From positions 1 through 64,000 of the forward strand of contig CADBDH010000012.1 of NCBI GenBank assembly GCA_902793405.1: a DNA stretch of 64,000 bases, given 5' to 3'. The translations under genes and the position numbers were made by a program. Under the pieces are notes generated by a model. It made no database searches and was not told the DNA's origin. It saw only the letters and a program-made list of their open reading frames with translations. This DNA comes from an uncultured Bacteroidales bacterium. GTDB taxonomy: Bacteria; Bacteroidota; Bacteroidia; Bacteroidales; Muribaculaceae. This document shows positions 9,581-18,073 of the stretch, piece after piece (positions within the stretch are counted from its first letter, which is position 1; each line of letters starts with the position of its first letter).

Positions 9581-10516
9581 TTATTGTTTGTTGGGTTGCA
9601 TTTGGGTGGCAAGGTGGAGGACTTGGGCGGTGAAGTCGTCGGGAGGGAGGGTGCTGGAGAGCCAGTGGATGGGGGTGCCGCGTTTTTCCATGCCGCGGAA
9701 CCAGGTCATTTGGCGCTTGGCGAACTGGTGGATGGCGATTTCGAGCTGGCGGAACATCTCGTCCTTGGTCAACTGGCCGATGACGTGCTGGGTGACGAAT
9801 TTATACTCCAGGCCGTAATAAATCAAATCCTCGGGGTCGATACCCTCGTCGATGAGGCGTCGCACCTCGTCGATCATGCCTTCGTCCAGGCGGGCGCGCA
9901 GGCGGCGGCTGATGCGCTCACGGCGGGTGTCACGGTCCACCTCGACGCCGATGACCAGGGCGTTCTCCATGGGGTGAGGCTCGGTGAGGGCCTTGAGATC
10001 GGGGTGCAGCTCGTAGTAGCGGCATATCTCAATGGCTCTAGTGGCGCGCGCCACGGTGTCGATGTCGCTGTTGTTGCGCAGGGTCTTCATGGTCTTGAGC
10101 AGAGCGGTCAATTCCTCAAGCGATTTGCCGGCCAACTCGGCACGCAACTCCTCGTTGCGGGGCACGGGCGGCAACTTGATGCCCTTGACAACGGTCTCGA
10201 CATACATCCCCGTGCCACCGCACATGATGACGGGTTTGCCGCGACGGCGGATGTCGTCATAGACACGCTTGAAGTCCTCAAGGAACTCATACAGGCTGTA
10301 GCGGTAGCCAGCGGGACGGATGTCGATGAGGTGATAGGGCACGCCGTCATACTCGGCCAGGTCCTTGCCTGTGCCGATGTCCATGCCACGGTAAATCTGG
10401 CGGGAGTCGGCGCTTATGATTTCGCCGCCAATTGCCTTGGCCAGATGCACCGCCCGGGCCGTCTTGCCCGTCGCCGTCGGCCCCGTTATCACAAAAAACA
10501 CATCCTTATAATCCAT
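9581..10516 (-). CDS. miaA: tRNA dimethylallyltransferase MiaA
   Basis: Adds a dimethylallyl group to A37 of tRNAs reading UNN codons. The 311-residue protein has the P-loop 'ITGPTATGKTA', the prenyl/tRNA site 'ISADSRQIYRGMDIGTGK', and the conserved C-terminal 'FAKRQMTWFRGMEKRG'. Length is normal. It lies 21 bases downstream of mcrB on the same strand and could be partly co-transcribed with it, but the McrBC pair looks like an insertion beside miaA. Confidence 0.95.
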   Translation of the reverse strand: MDYKDVFFVITGPTATGKTARAVHLAKAIGGEIISADSRQIYRGMDIGTGKDLAEYDGVPYHLIDIRPAGYRYSLYEFLEDFKRVYDDIRRRGKPVIMCGGTGMYVETVVKGIKLPPVPRNEELRAELAGKSLEELTALLKTMKTLRNNSDIDTVARATRAIEICRYYELHPDLKALTEPHPMENALVIGVEVDRDTRRERISRRLRARLDEGMIDEVRRLIDEGIDPEDLIYYGLEYKFVTQHVIGQLTKDEMFRQLEIAIHQFAKRQMTWFRGMEKRGTPIHWLSSTLPPDDFTAQVLHLATQMQPNKQ

Positions 10517-10562
10517 TCTGCCATTTAATTATAATGAGTAGTATCTTTCCGATATCAATTGT

Positions 10563-10633
10563 GAAGACAAGAAAGACAAGAAGGACAATAGAATATATTT
10601 AAAACAATTGTCTTTTTTGTCCTTCTTGTCTTC
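10563..10633. repeat. GACAAGAAG-word inverted repeat
   Basis: A left arm of three stuttered GACAAGAA words (10563-10588) faces a right arm of their complements (10608-10633), able to form a ~26-bp stem with a few mismatches. It lies between the S9 peptidase stop and miaA start. The same word forms the inverted pair at 3674-3724. Confidence 0.6.
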
Positions 10634-10645
10634 TTATTTCAGGGT

Positions 10646-12814
10646 TTACTTGAGGTATTGGTTGTAGAATTCGAGGGCGCGCTTGTAGACGACGTAGCGG
10701 GCCGAGCAGTCGCGGATGCTGTGATTCATGTTAGGGAAGACCATCATGTCGCAGGTGCGGTTCATGTCCACCAGCTTGGAGACGTACTGCATCGAGTTGA
10801 CGATGTGCACGTTGTCGTCGGCGCTGCCGAACATGATGAGCACGCGGCCATTGAGGTTCTCGGCACGGTTGAGCGGGAAGTTGCTGTAGCCCTCGGGGTT
10901 CTCCTGGGGCGTGCGCATGTAACGCTCGGTGTAGATGCTGTCATAGAAACGCCAGGTGGTCACCGGGGCGATGCTCACGCCACAGGCGTAGTTGCTGCCG
11001 GGCTCGCTCATCGCCATGAGCGTCTGGAAGCCGCCGTAGCTCCATCCCATGATGCCGATGTGGTCGGCATCGGCCCAGGGCTGGCTGGCCATGTAATTGG
11101 CGGCTGCCACGGCATCCTCGGTCTCATATTTGCCCAGGTTCAAGTAGGTAATCGACTCAAAGTCCTTGCCGCGGAAGCCCGTGCCACGGCTGTCCACCTC
11201 GCACACGATATAGCCCTCGCTGGCAAAGTACTGCTCCCAGCCCATGCGCCACTTGTTGAGCACTTCCTGCGAGCCGGGGCCGTTGTAATGCTCCATGATG
11301 ACGGGATATTTCTTGGTCGGGTCAAAGTCCACCGGCTTGATCATGTAGCCGTTGAGGGTATAGCCGTCATGCTCCATGGTGAAGAACTCCTTCTTGGGGA
11401 CATCGACAGCGGTGTAGCGGCGGGCATACTCCTCGTTGAGCTGCAGGTCGCGCACGCGCTTGCCCTTGCGGTCATAGATGCGGTACTGGTCGGGCGTGAC
11501 GGCATCGCTGTAACGGCCCACGTAATAGGTGAAATCACCGTTAAAGATGGCCGATGCAGTGCCCTGGCCGTCGACGGTCGAGGGCGCCAGGCGGGTCACC
11601 TTGCCCTTGGCATCGACACACTCCACGACACGGTTGAGCGGGCCGCACGAGGCCTGGTAAAAGAAGCGCTTGGTGGCCTTGTCGTAGCCGTAGAACTGCG
11701 AAACAATCTTGTTGTTGTCGTTGGTGAGCTGGCGCATGAGGTTGCCGTCCAGGTCATACTGGTAGAGCTGCATGTAGCCCGAGCGCTCGCTGGGGATGAC
11801 GAAGAATTTGTCCTCGTACTGTACCTGCTGACTGGTCTCGGCATCGACCCAGGTGTCGGAGGTCTCGTGATAGACCTGCTTGCACTCGTCGGTGAGCGGG
11901 TTGACGGCGTAGATGCGCAGGTCGTTCTGGTGGCGGTTCAGGCGCTGCACCATCAGGCGCTGCGGATCGGGGCTGAAGGTGATGTGGCAGACGTAGTCCT
12001 CCTTGTCGAGGGGCACATTCAGTTTCTTGAACGTACCGTCTACCACGTCATAGCAATGAACGCTCACGATGGAGTTCTGCTCGCCGGCCACGGGATACTT
12101 GAAGTCGTAGCGGCCAGGATAGAGCGCATACTCGTCCTTGGGGTTGCAGGTGCCCTGATAGATGACCATCGAAGCCATCTTGACCTGGCTCTCGTCCCAG
12201 CGCAGGAAGGCCAGCGAACGGCTGTCGCTCGACCAGTTGAGGGTGTTGAGCATGCCCAGTTCCTCCTGATAGACCCAGTCGGGGACACCATAGATGATCT
12301 TGTTCTTCTCGCCGTCGCGCGTTACCTGCACGGTGGTGCCGTCGATGAGGTTGCGCACATAGACGTTGTTGCCCTTGACGTAGGCCACACGCTTGCCGTC
12401 GGGCGAGAGGGTAGCGATTTCCTCGCCGCCGCCATCGCTCAGGGCCGTCATTGTCTTGTTCTTGAGGTCATAGACGTAGTAGTCGGCACTGAAACTGTAG
12501 CGGTAGATTTCCTGAGAGTTGTTCCACAGCAGGACGTAGGCGCCGTCGGCGGTGACCTCAAAATCGTCCCAGCCGGTGACCACCTCGTCACGGGTATCGA
12601 CCAGGACGCTCTCGTCGCCCTTGGCATAGCTGATGCGGTTGATGGCGTTGCCATCGTCGCTCAAGCGGTAAAAGTAACGGCCGTCGCTCTTGGAGGGCTG
12701 CATGGCTCCGATGCCACGTGGCGAGCTGCCGCGCAATACACATTCCTCAAGGGTCAAGGCGCCGGCACTCATGGCGAGCACCAGCATGGCGAGTGTTAAG
12801 ACTATCTTTTTCAT
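10646..12814 (-). CDS. Exported prolyl oligopeptidase-family (S9B, DPP-IV-like) serine peptidase
   Basis: Cleaves dipeptides from peptide N-termini, typically after proline, in the periplasm or at the surface. I choose the start at 12814 because the product then opens with a signal peptide (MKKIVLTLAMLVLAMSAGA). The N-terminal ~460 residues form the beta-propeller; the C-terminal alpha/beta-hydrolase domain has the nucleophile in 'GIMGWSYGGFQTL', the Asp in 'GSADDNVH' and the His in 'PNMNHSI'. Length is close to bacterial DPP-IV. It follows bcp by about 56 bases on the same strand. The exact cleavage preference is inferred. Confidence 0.9.
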   Translation of the reverse strand: MKKIVLTLAMLVLAMSAGALTLEECVLRGSSPRGIGAMQPSKSDGRYFYRLSDDGNAINRISYAKGDESVLVDTRDEVVTGWDDFEVTADGAYVLLWNNSQEIYRYSFSADYYVYDLKNKTMTALSDGGGEEIATLSPDGKRVAYVKGNNVYVRNLIDGTTVQVTRDGEKNKIIYGVPDWVYQEELGMLNTLNWSSDSRSLAFLRWDESQVKMASMVIYQGTCNPKDEYALYPGRYDFKYPVAGEQNSIVSVHCYDVVDGTFKKLNVPLDKEDYVCHITFSPDPQRLMVQRLNRHQNDLRIYAVNPLTDECKQVYHETSDTWVDAETSQQVQYEDKFFVIPSERSGYMQLYQYDLDGNLMRQLTNDNNKIVSQFYGYDKATKRFFYQASCGPLNRVVECVDAKGKVTRLAPSTVDGQGTASAIFNGDFTYYVGRYSDAVTPDQYRIYDRKGKRVRDLQLNEEYARRYTAVDVPKKEFFTMEHDGYTLNGYMIKPVDFDPTKKYPVIMEHYNGPGSQEVLNKWRMGWEQYFASEGYIVCEVDSRGTGFRGKDFESITYLNLGKYETEDAVAAANYMASQPWADADHIGIMGWSYGGFQTLMAMSEPGSNYACGVSIAPVTTWRFYDSIYTERYMRTPQENPEGYSNFPLNRAENLNGRVLIMFGSADDNVHIVNSMQYVSKLVDMNRTCDMMVFPNMNHSIRDCSARYVVYKRALEFYNQYLK

Positions 12815-12870
12815 GCTTTTTTCTTTGATTTGGGGCCGCGACCGAGTCACGGCACTGTTGACCTGACAAT

Positions 12871-13323
12871 TCAGAAGCCCAGCTCCAGGATTTGGTTGGC
12901 GCTGTCCTTGGTGTTGACTTTCTCGATGATGTGCTTGACGATGCCCTGCTCGTCGATGATGAAGGTGGTGCGCACGGTGCCCATGTAGGTGCGGCCCGCC
13001 ATCTTCTTCTCGCGCCAGACGCCAAAGGCCTGGTTCAGCGAGGTATCCACGTCGGCGATCAGCGGGAACGGCAAGCTGTACTTGTCGGCAAACTTCTGGT
13101 GGCTGGCGGCACTGTCCTTGCTCACGCCCAGCAGTGCATACCCGGCACGCTTCAGCGCCCCGTAGCCCGTCGCCAGACTGCAGGCCTCGGCAGTGCAGCC
13201 CGGAGTGTTGTCCTTAGGGTAAAAGTAAATGATGAGTTTCTTACCGGCAAAGTCGCTGGCCTTCACTTCGTTGCCATTCATGTCAACGCCCAGGTTCTCG
13301 GGAATCTTGTCTCCTATTTTCAT
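12871..13323 (-). CDS. bcp: Thioredoxin-dependent thiol peroxidase (Bcp/PrxQ)
   Basis: Reduces hydrogen peroxide and organic hydroperoxides in the cytoplasm. The 150-residue protein is a complete AhpC/TSA-fold peroxiredoxin with the peroxidatic and resolving cysteines five residues apart in 'FYPKDNTPGCTAEACSL', the PrxQ arrangement. Downstream features 'LGVSKDSAASHQKFADKY' and 'RTTFIIDEQG' are typical. A TATATTTG box lies just upstream and the gene may be co-transcribed with the S9 peptidase. Confidence 0.93.
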   Translation of the reverse strand: MKIGDKIPENLGVDMNGNEVKASDFAGKKLIIYFYPKDNTPGCTAEACSLATGYGALKRAGYALLGVSKDSAASHQKFADKYSLPFPLIADVDTSLNQAFGVWREKKMAGRTYMGTVRTTFIIDEQGIVKHIIEKVNTKDSANQILELGF

Positions 13324-13355
13324 ATCGGTTGAGGTTTTAAAGTTGATTTAACCCA

Positions 13356-13363
13356 CAAATATA
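13356..13363 (-). promoter_or_regulatory. bcp -7 box TATATTTG
   Basis: The minus strand reads TATATTTG about 33 bases before the bcp ATG, matching TAnnTTTG. Confidence 0.55.
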
Positions 13364-13475
13364 CTACAAAATCCCGAACAATCCCGGCAAAGGCCCCATT
13401 TTTGAAAAATAAAAGTAAGAGTTGGGGCGCATACAGTTAAATTTTGCGAAATAAACAGGTAAATCGGGGCCAAGA

Positions 13476-13507
13476 TTTGTACATCTTATAAAAAAAAAGT
13501 AATTTTG
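13476..13507 (+). promoter_or_regulatory. bamD promoter (TTTG / TAATTTTG)
   Basis: TTTG at 13476-13479 and TAATTTTG at 13500-13507, spaced 20 bases, form a near-ideal Bacteroidota sigma promoter about 30 bases before bamD. Confidence 0.65.
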
Positions 13508-13535
13508 CGGGCTAAATGCGCAAAAACGAGTTTTA

Positions 13536-14342
13536 ATGATCAAGAGATTGACAATAATCATGGCTTTGGCCTGCATGCTGGCAGGTTGCGGCGAGTACAA
13601 CAAGGTGATGAAGAGCAGTGACCTTGAGTACAAGTATGCCTATGCCAAGAAGGCGTTTGAGAACAAACGCTATGCCCAGGCCTATACCATCCTGACCGAC
13701 CTGGTGCCCATCTTCCGCGGTACGCCTCACGCCGAGGAGTCGCTCTATCTGCTCGGACTGAGCTACTACGAGAACAAGGATTACATCAGTGCCGGTTCCT
13801 ACTTCAAGCAGTATTACCAGCGCTACCCACGCGGCCAGTATGCCGAGTTGGCGCGCTTCTATGCCGGTTACGGTTTCTATCTGGACTCTCCCGAAGCCCA
13901 GCTCGACCAGAGCGAGACCATCCGCGCGATGGAAGAGTTACAGGCCTTCCTGGACTACTTCCCCAAGAGCGACAAGGTAGCCATCGCCCAGAGCGCCGTG
14001 TTTGAGTTGCAGGACAAGCTTGTGCTCAAGGAGCTGCAGAATGCCACGCTGTACTACAACCTGGGCAACTACATGGGCAACAACTACGAGAGCGCTGTGA
14101 TCACCGCTCAAAACGCCATTAAGGACTACCCTTACAGCAAGTATAAGGAAGAGCTGGAGATGCTCGTGCTGCGTGCCCGCTACCGCGAGGCCGTCGAGAG
14201 CGTCGTCGAGAAGAAGACCGAACGCTTCCGCACCGTCATCGACGAGTACTACTCGTTCATCAACGACTATCCCGACAGCAAGATGCGCAAGGAGGCCGAC
14301 AACATCTTCAAGATTGCCAACAAACACGTGAATGGCAAATAA
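13536..14342 (+). CDS. bamD: Outer membrane assembly lipoprotein BamD
   Basis: Part of the BAM complex that inserts beta-barrel proteins into the outer membrane. The 268-residue protein starts with a lipoprotein signal peptide with lipobox 'MLAGC' (Cys near residue 18). The rest is TPR-type helical repeats, e.g. 'AEESLYLLGLSYYENKDYIS' and 'AGSYFKQYYQRYPRGQYAE'. Length matches BamD/YfiO. The neighbour rpoZ follows after 58 bases, a conserved Bacteroidota pairing. Confidence 0.93.
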   Translation: MIKRLTIIMALACMLAGCGEYNKVMKSSDLEYKYAYAKKAFENKRYAQAYTILTDLVPIFRGTPHAEESLYLLGLSYYENKDYISAGSYFKQYYQRYPRGQYAELARFYAGYGFYLDSPEAQLDQSETIRAMEELQAFLDYFPKSDKVAIAQSAVFELQDKLVLKELQNATLYYNLGNYMGNNYESAVITAQNAIKDYPYSKYKEELEMLVLRARYREAVESVVEKKTERFRTVIDEYYSFINDYPDSKMRKEADNIFKIANKHVNGK

Positions 14343-14400
14343 CGGGACACACGTACCCACTGATAACAATAACACAATATATAAATAGTTCAAGTAAGAC

Positions 14401-14733
14401 ATGGATTACAAGAAAACAAACGCTCCACTCACAACGACCGTTCATGACATCATCGAGATGGCAGAACCCACAGGCAACATCTACGAGACCGTTTGCATCA
14501 TCAGCAAGCGCGCCAACCAAATTGCCGCCGAGATGAAGACCGACCTCCAGAAGAAGCTGGAGGAGTTTGCCACCCTGAACGACAACTTGGAAGAAATCAG
14601 CGAGAACCGCGAGCAGATTGAAATCTCGAAGTATTACGAGAAGCTGCCCAAGCCCACGCTGATCGCAACCCAAGAATACTTGGAAGACAAATTAGCCTAT
14701 CGCAACCTGGCTAAGGAAAAGGAAGAATTCTAA
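14401..14733 (+). CDS. rpoZ: RNA polymerase omega / Rpb6-like subunit
   Basis: A 110-residue Bacteroidota-type omega subunit, which stabilises the RNA polymerase core. The conserved helix 'NIYETVCIISKRANQIAAEM' matches the Rpb6/omega signature, and the C-terminal half is the lineage-specific extension ending in charged helix. The position directly after bamD supports the call. It is followed by a strong hairpin terminator. Confidence 0.9.
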   Translation: MDYKKTNAPLTTTVHDIIEMAEPTGNIYETVCIISKRANQIAAEMKTDLQKKLEEFATLNDNLEEISENREQIEISKYYEKLPKPTLIATQEYLEDKLAYRNLAKEKEEF

Positions 14734-14739
14734 AAATTA

Positions 14740-14765
14740 ACGGCGCCCGCAAGGCGCCGTTTTTT
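14740..14765. terminator. Bidirectional terminator between rpoZ and comF-like gene
   Basis: ACGGCGCC-CGCAA-GGCGCCGT forms a perfect 8-bp GC-rich stem followed by six Ts on the plus strand. On the minus strand the stem is followed by TTAATTTTT. It serves the convergent pair rpoZ and the ComF-family gene. Confidence 0.85.
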
Positions 14766-15474
14766 ATTCAAGGCGGGCGGCTGCAAGGGTGAAGAGCGAG
14801 ACGTTGACACCCGGGATGCCCTTTAACAGGGATGCGCACACGGTGAGTGTGGAGCCGGTAGTGATGACATCGTCAACAAGTAGAATGTGTTTGCCGGCCA
14901 ACTGGTCGGCATTTTTATGATTCAAGGCGTAGTTGTCCTGGATGTTCTGCCATCGTTCCAGGGCGCCTTTATGCGTTTGGGTGCTGTGGGGGCGGATGGC
15001 CTTTAAGGTTTCGAGATAAGGGATATTCAGTTCGCCGGCGATGCCGCGGGCAAGGTATTCGCTCTGGTTGTAGCCCCGATGGGCGAGTTTGCTGCGGTGC
15101 AGGGGCACGGCGGTCACCACGTCGATGCTGTCAAAGAAATGGCTTGCCGCCATGTCATGAACGGCACGTGCCGCGAGCCACTGTCCCATGAGAGGCGTGC
15201 TGTGATACTTGATGTCGTGGAGTACCGAAGCATAGGGGGCATCCTTTTCATAAAAGAAATAGGCCGTGGCACGCTCGATAGGCACCTTACCGGCAAAATG
15301 TTGCTCCATGGTATTGAAATCCACGTCCTCATAGCGGGTGCGCGGCAGGTCGGCCAGGCACTTGCGGCACAGCCACTTCTCGTCGCCATCGAGCGCCTGG
15401 CCACATACGGGGCAGACACGCGGCAGCACCACGTCGGTGGCAGCGCCAAGCCATTGTTTAATCGTCCTGATCAT
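14764..15474 (-). CDS. ComF-family phosphoribosyltransferase-like protein
   Basis: The 236-residue protein has an N-terminal zinc-binding cysteine cluster ('CPVCGQ...WLCRKCLADLP') followed by a type I phosphoribosyltransferase fold with the PRPP loop in 'ILLVDDVITTGSTLTVC'. This is the ComF architecture linked to DNA uptake in naturally competent bacteria; in most Bacteroidota its role is unproven. Its start overlaps the recX stop by 17 bases, so it is the last gene of a patatin-recX-comF operon. Confidence 0.88.
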   Translation of the reverse strand: MIRTIKQWLGAATDVVLPRVCPVCGQALDGDEKWLCRKCLADLPRTRYEDVDFNTMEQHFAGKVPIERATAYFFYEKDAPYASVLHDIKYHSTPLMGQWLAARAVHDMAASHFFDSIDVVTAVPLHRSKLAHRGYNQSEYLARGIAGELNIPYLETLKAIRPHSTQTHKGALERWQNIQDNYALNHKNADQLAGKHILLVDDVITTGSTLTVCASLLKGIPGVNVSLFTLAAARLE

Positions 15475-15952
15475 CGAGCCGGGTCACTTGTTTGACACAT
15501 TCACCAGCGATACCCGCCTCAAAGCCGCGCGATGCAGCAAAGCGCATCATTGCCGCCCATGCGGCACGGGGCTCACGGTCGCTTACCGAGCGCCACTTGA
15601 CCCGCAACAGCTCGATAAGCCGCTGGCGGTATTTCTCCTCGTCGATAAGGTTCATTGCCTCGTTGATGAGTTCGCTGGAGATGCCCTTGAGGCGCAACTG
15701 GTGGGCGATTTTCACTCTACCCCACCCGTTGAAGGCGAAGCGGTCGTTGACAAAGGCCCGGGCATAGCGCTGCTCGTCGATAAAGCTCTGACTAGTGAGC
15801 TGATCGAGCACCTGGCCGGCCTCGTCGGCACTGAGGCCCCACTGCAGCAGTTTGTCGCGGATGTCGGCAGGAGCCTGCTCGCTGCGGGAGCACAGGGCAG
15901 CAGCACGGTTCATCGCCTGGGCGGTGGTGAGCGGTTGTCGGGGATTACTCAT
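15458..15952 (-). CDS. recX: Regulatory protein RecX
   Basis: RecX binds RecA filaments and limits recombination. I place the start at 15952 (MSNPRQPLTTAQAMNRAAA), giving 164 residues, because the longer frame runs into the upstream patatin gene and lacks family similarity. RecX features are 'YARAFVNDRFAFNGWGRVKI' and 'QLRLKGISSELINEAM'. It overlaps both neighbours: 8 bases with the patatin gene and 17 bases with the comF-like gene. recA is not in the window. Confidence 0.88.
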   Translation of the reverse strand: MSNPRQPLTTAQAMNRAAALCSRSEQAPADIRDKLLQWGLSADEAGQVLDQLTSQSFIDEQRYARAFVNDRFAFNGWGRVKIAHQLRLKGISSELINEAMNLIDEEKYRQRLIELLRVKWRSVSDREPRAAWAAMMRFAASRGFEAGIAGECVKQVTRLDDQDD

Positions 15953-16847
15953 CGACAGGGGTGTTCTTCTCGTTGGCCAGGAATTTCTTGAGCTCGTCGA
16001 GGCGTGCCAGCGCCTCTTCCCTGCCCTGCTGATAGACACGGTTCATCTCCTTGTAGTCATGGGTCGTGCGGCTTACATCGAGCGGTTTCATGGGGCGGAA
16101 GACAAAGGCATTGCCCTTGCGCTCCTGCTCACGCACCACCTGCAACTGCTGGTTGTAGAATGCCGGACGATGCTTGAGGGCTTCGATGACCTTGGGATAT
16201 TTGCGCAACAGGTGCTTCATCAGCCACATGCCGTGCTCGGCCGTCTTGCGGTAACCTTCCTCGCGGGTGAGGATGACCACGTTGCGGTCATATCCCTTGC
16301 TCATCATGAACTCCAGGGGAATGTTGTCGGCCAGGCCGCCGTCCAGCAGCAGCCGTCCGCCCACCTGCACGGGCTGTGCGACCACCGGCATCGACGCCGA
16401 TGCACGAATCCACTCAAAGAAATCATCGTTCACATGTTCGAGGCGCTGATAGACAGCTTCGCCCGTGTTGACGTCGAAGCAGACGGCATAGCACTCCATG
16501 GGCGTTTCCTCAAACACGTTGTAGTCAAACACATCATAGTGGGTGGGCACCAGCTTGTAGGCGAAATAGGCATTGTAGTAGTTGCCGGTCTTCAACAGCG
16601 ACATGATGCCGCTGTAGCGCTTGTCGCGGGCAAAACGGACATTGTAGCGCAGGGCACGTCCCTTTTGCCTGGACTTGTAGTTGCAGCCGAATGCGATGCC
16701 GGCCGACACGCCCACCATGCCGTCGAGGTAGATGCGGTTCTCCATGAGCACGTCAAGGATGCCGCAGGTGTACATGCCGCGCATGCCGCCACCCTCGAGC
16801 ACGATGCCCGTCTTTCCTGTTGTCATAATCTGTGATTCGTCGTTCAT
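15945..16847 (-). CDS. Patatin-like phospholipase
   Basis: A predicted serine acyl hydrolase of up to 300 residues. It has the glycine-rich oxyanion loop 'VLEGGGMRGMYTCG', the nucleophile elbow G-V-S-A-G, and the dyad Asp in 'LLDGGLADNIPL'. The layout matches the bacterial RssA/YjjU-like patatin group, cytoplasmic since there is no signal peptide. A TATTTTTG box ends only six bases before the ATG at 16847, so the internal ATG at 16826 (MTTGKTGIVLEGGG) may be the real start. It heads the recX-comF operon. Confidence 0.88.
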   Translation of the reverse strand: MNDESQIMTTGKTGIVLEGGGMRGMYTCGILDVLMENRIYLDGMVGVSAGIAFGCNYKSRQKGRALRYNVRFARDKRYSGIMSLLKTGNYYNAYFAYKLVPTHYDVFDYNVFEETPMECYAVCFDVNTGEAVYQRLEHVNDDFFEWIRASASMPVVAQPVQVGGRLLLDGGLADNIPLEFMMSKGYDRNVVILTREEGYRKTAEHGMWLMKHLLRKYPKVIEALKHRPAFYNQQLQVVREQERKGNAFVFRPMKPLDVSRTTHDYKEMNRVYQQGREEALARLDELKKFLANEKNTPVDE

Positions 16848-16852
16848 GGTCG

Positions 16853-16860
16853 CAAAAATA
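16853..16860 (-). promoter_or_regulatory. Possible -7 box TATTTTTG of the patatin operon
   Basis: The minus strand reads TATTTTTG immediately before the annotated patatin ATG. If real, the transcript would be almost leaderless from 16847 or start translation at 16826. Confidence 0.35.
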
Positions 16861-16915
16861 CAAAATAACCGTGATATTTTTGAAAATCCGATGCGGAAAA
16901 TTCAAGAATTTGTTG

Positions 16916-16923
16916 TATATTTG
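16916..16923 (+). promoter_or_regulatory. -7 box TATATTTG before the dockerin-FGE gene
   Basis: TATATTTG fits TAnnTTTG and ends 40 bases before the ATG at 16964. Confidence 0.55.
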
Positions 16924-16963
16924 CATGTCACATATATAAATCCTTTAATTCCACAAATTAGCG

Positions 16964-17935
16964 ATGAATAATCAACTTTACATTTTCAGAATCATTTGCC
17001 TGCTGCTGGCAGCCTGTTCGCTGACCGCGGCAGCCACAACACGCATCCAGGGCGACGTGAATGGTGACGGCCGGGTCACCATCAGTGACGTGACATCCAT
17101 GATTGACCTGCTCATCGGCAATAACGACTCCTACATCGACCCGCAACTTGACGTGGACGGCGACGGGTCGTTCAACATCACCGATGTCTCTACCCTGATT
17201 GATATGCTGCTCACGGGCAATGTGCCACAGGTTGAACCCGTCAAGGTCGAAGTCAATGGCGTGACCTTTGTGATGGTTCCCGTTCAAGGCGGCACGTTCA
17301 CGATGGGAGCCTCCTACGACGAGACCGAATACGCCCGCCGCAACGAGTATCCTCCCCACGAGGTGACACTGTCGGGTTATTACATCAGCCAAACCGAGGT
17401 GACCTGGGAACAATGGCTGGCGGTGACCGAGGGCGATATAGCCGGCTTTGAAGGCGACCTGCAGGGCCCCGTGGTGAACGTGAACCTGTTTGATTGCTGC
17501 CGATTTGTCGATAAGCTGACTGAACTCACTGGCAAGGTCTTCCGCATGCCCACCGAGGCCGAATGGGAATTTGCGGCTCGCGGTGGCGAGGGCGGCGTTC
17601 ATCTGCTGTTTGCCGGCAGCAATGATGCCGATGAGGTGGCATGGTATTACGAGAACTCCGACGGCAGGCCGCACACGGTGGCCACCAAGTTGCCCAACTC
17701 GCTGGAAATCTATGACATGTCGGGCAATGTGCTCGAGTGGTGCCAGGATTTCTACTATAGCTACAGCTATGATCCGCAAGTCAATCCCGTGGGTCCCGAA
17801 TCAGGCTACACCAACGTCGTGCGCGGTGGTGGCTGGGACTGGGAATGCATGTCGTGCCGTGTGACTTGCCGCAACAGCTATGATCCCAACGAGCGCGCCA
17901 ACAACCTGGGATTTAGAATCGCGATGAACATGTAA
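16964..17935 (+). CDS. Exported protein: N-terminal dockerin repeats plus formylglycine-generating-enzyme (SUMF1-like) domain
   Basis: The 323-residue protein starts with a signal peptide (about residues 1-24). Two dockerin-type calcium loops follow: 'GDVNGDGRVTISDVTSMIDL' and 'LDVDGDGSFNITDVSTLIDM'. From about residue 95 it is a SUMF1/FGE-sulfatase domain ('FVMVPVQGGTFTMG', 'RMPTEAEWEFAARGG', 'GNVLEWCQD', 'ANNLGFRIA'). Two cysteines near the end (C-x3-C) sit where the FGE copper pair would be, but spacing differs from the classic pair, so catalytic activity is uncertain. Dockerins usually sit at C-termini, so this order is unusual. No cohesin is seen in the window. Confidence 0.85.
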   Translation: MNNQLYIFRIICLLLAACSLTAAATTRIQGDVNGDGRVTISDVTSMIDLLIGNNDSYIDPQLDVDGDGSFNITDVSTLIDMLLTGNVPQVEPVKVEVNGVTFVMVPVQGGTFTMGASYDETEYARRNEYPPHEVTLSGYYISQTEVTWEQWLAVTEGDIAGFEGDLQGPVVNVNLFDCCRFVDKLTELTGKVFRMPTEAEWEFAARGGEGGVHLLFAGSNDADEVAWYYENSDGRPHTVATKLPNSLEIYDMSGNVLEWCQDFYYSYSYDPQVNPVGPESGYTNVVRGGGWDWECMSCRVTCRNSYDPNERANNLGFRIAMNM

Positions 17936-18073
17936 CTGCTACCGAAATCCTGTGACAATGTGTTGCCCAGGAGCCGTGTTAACAAGTTTTTTGTTTTTTC
18001 TTGAACGATTATTGGGCGAAAACGCAATTTATTTGCTAATTTCGCCCAACTTTTTCAACCTTTGATAACCACG

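Noticed and set aside
10658-12799. 713-residue plus-strand frame opposite the S9 peptidase
   Set aside because: Antisense shadow with no recognisable domain.
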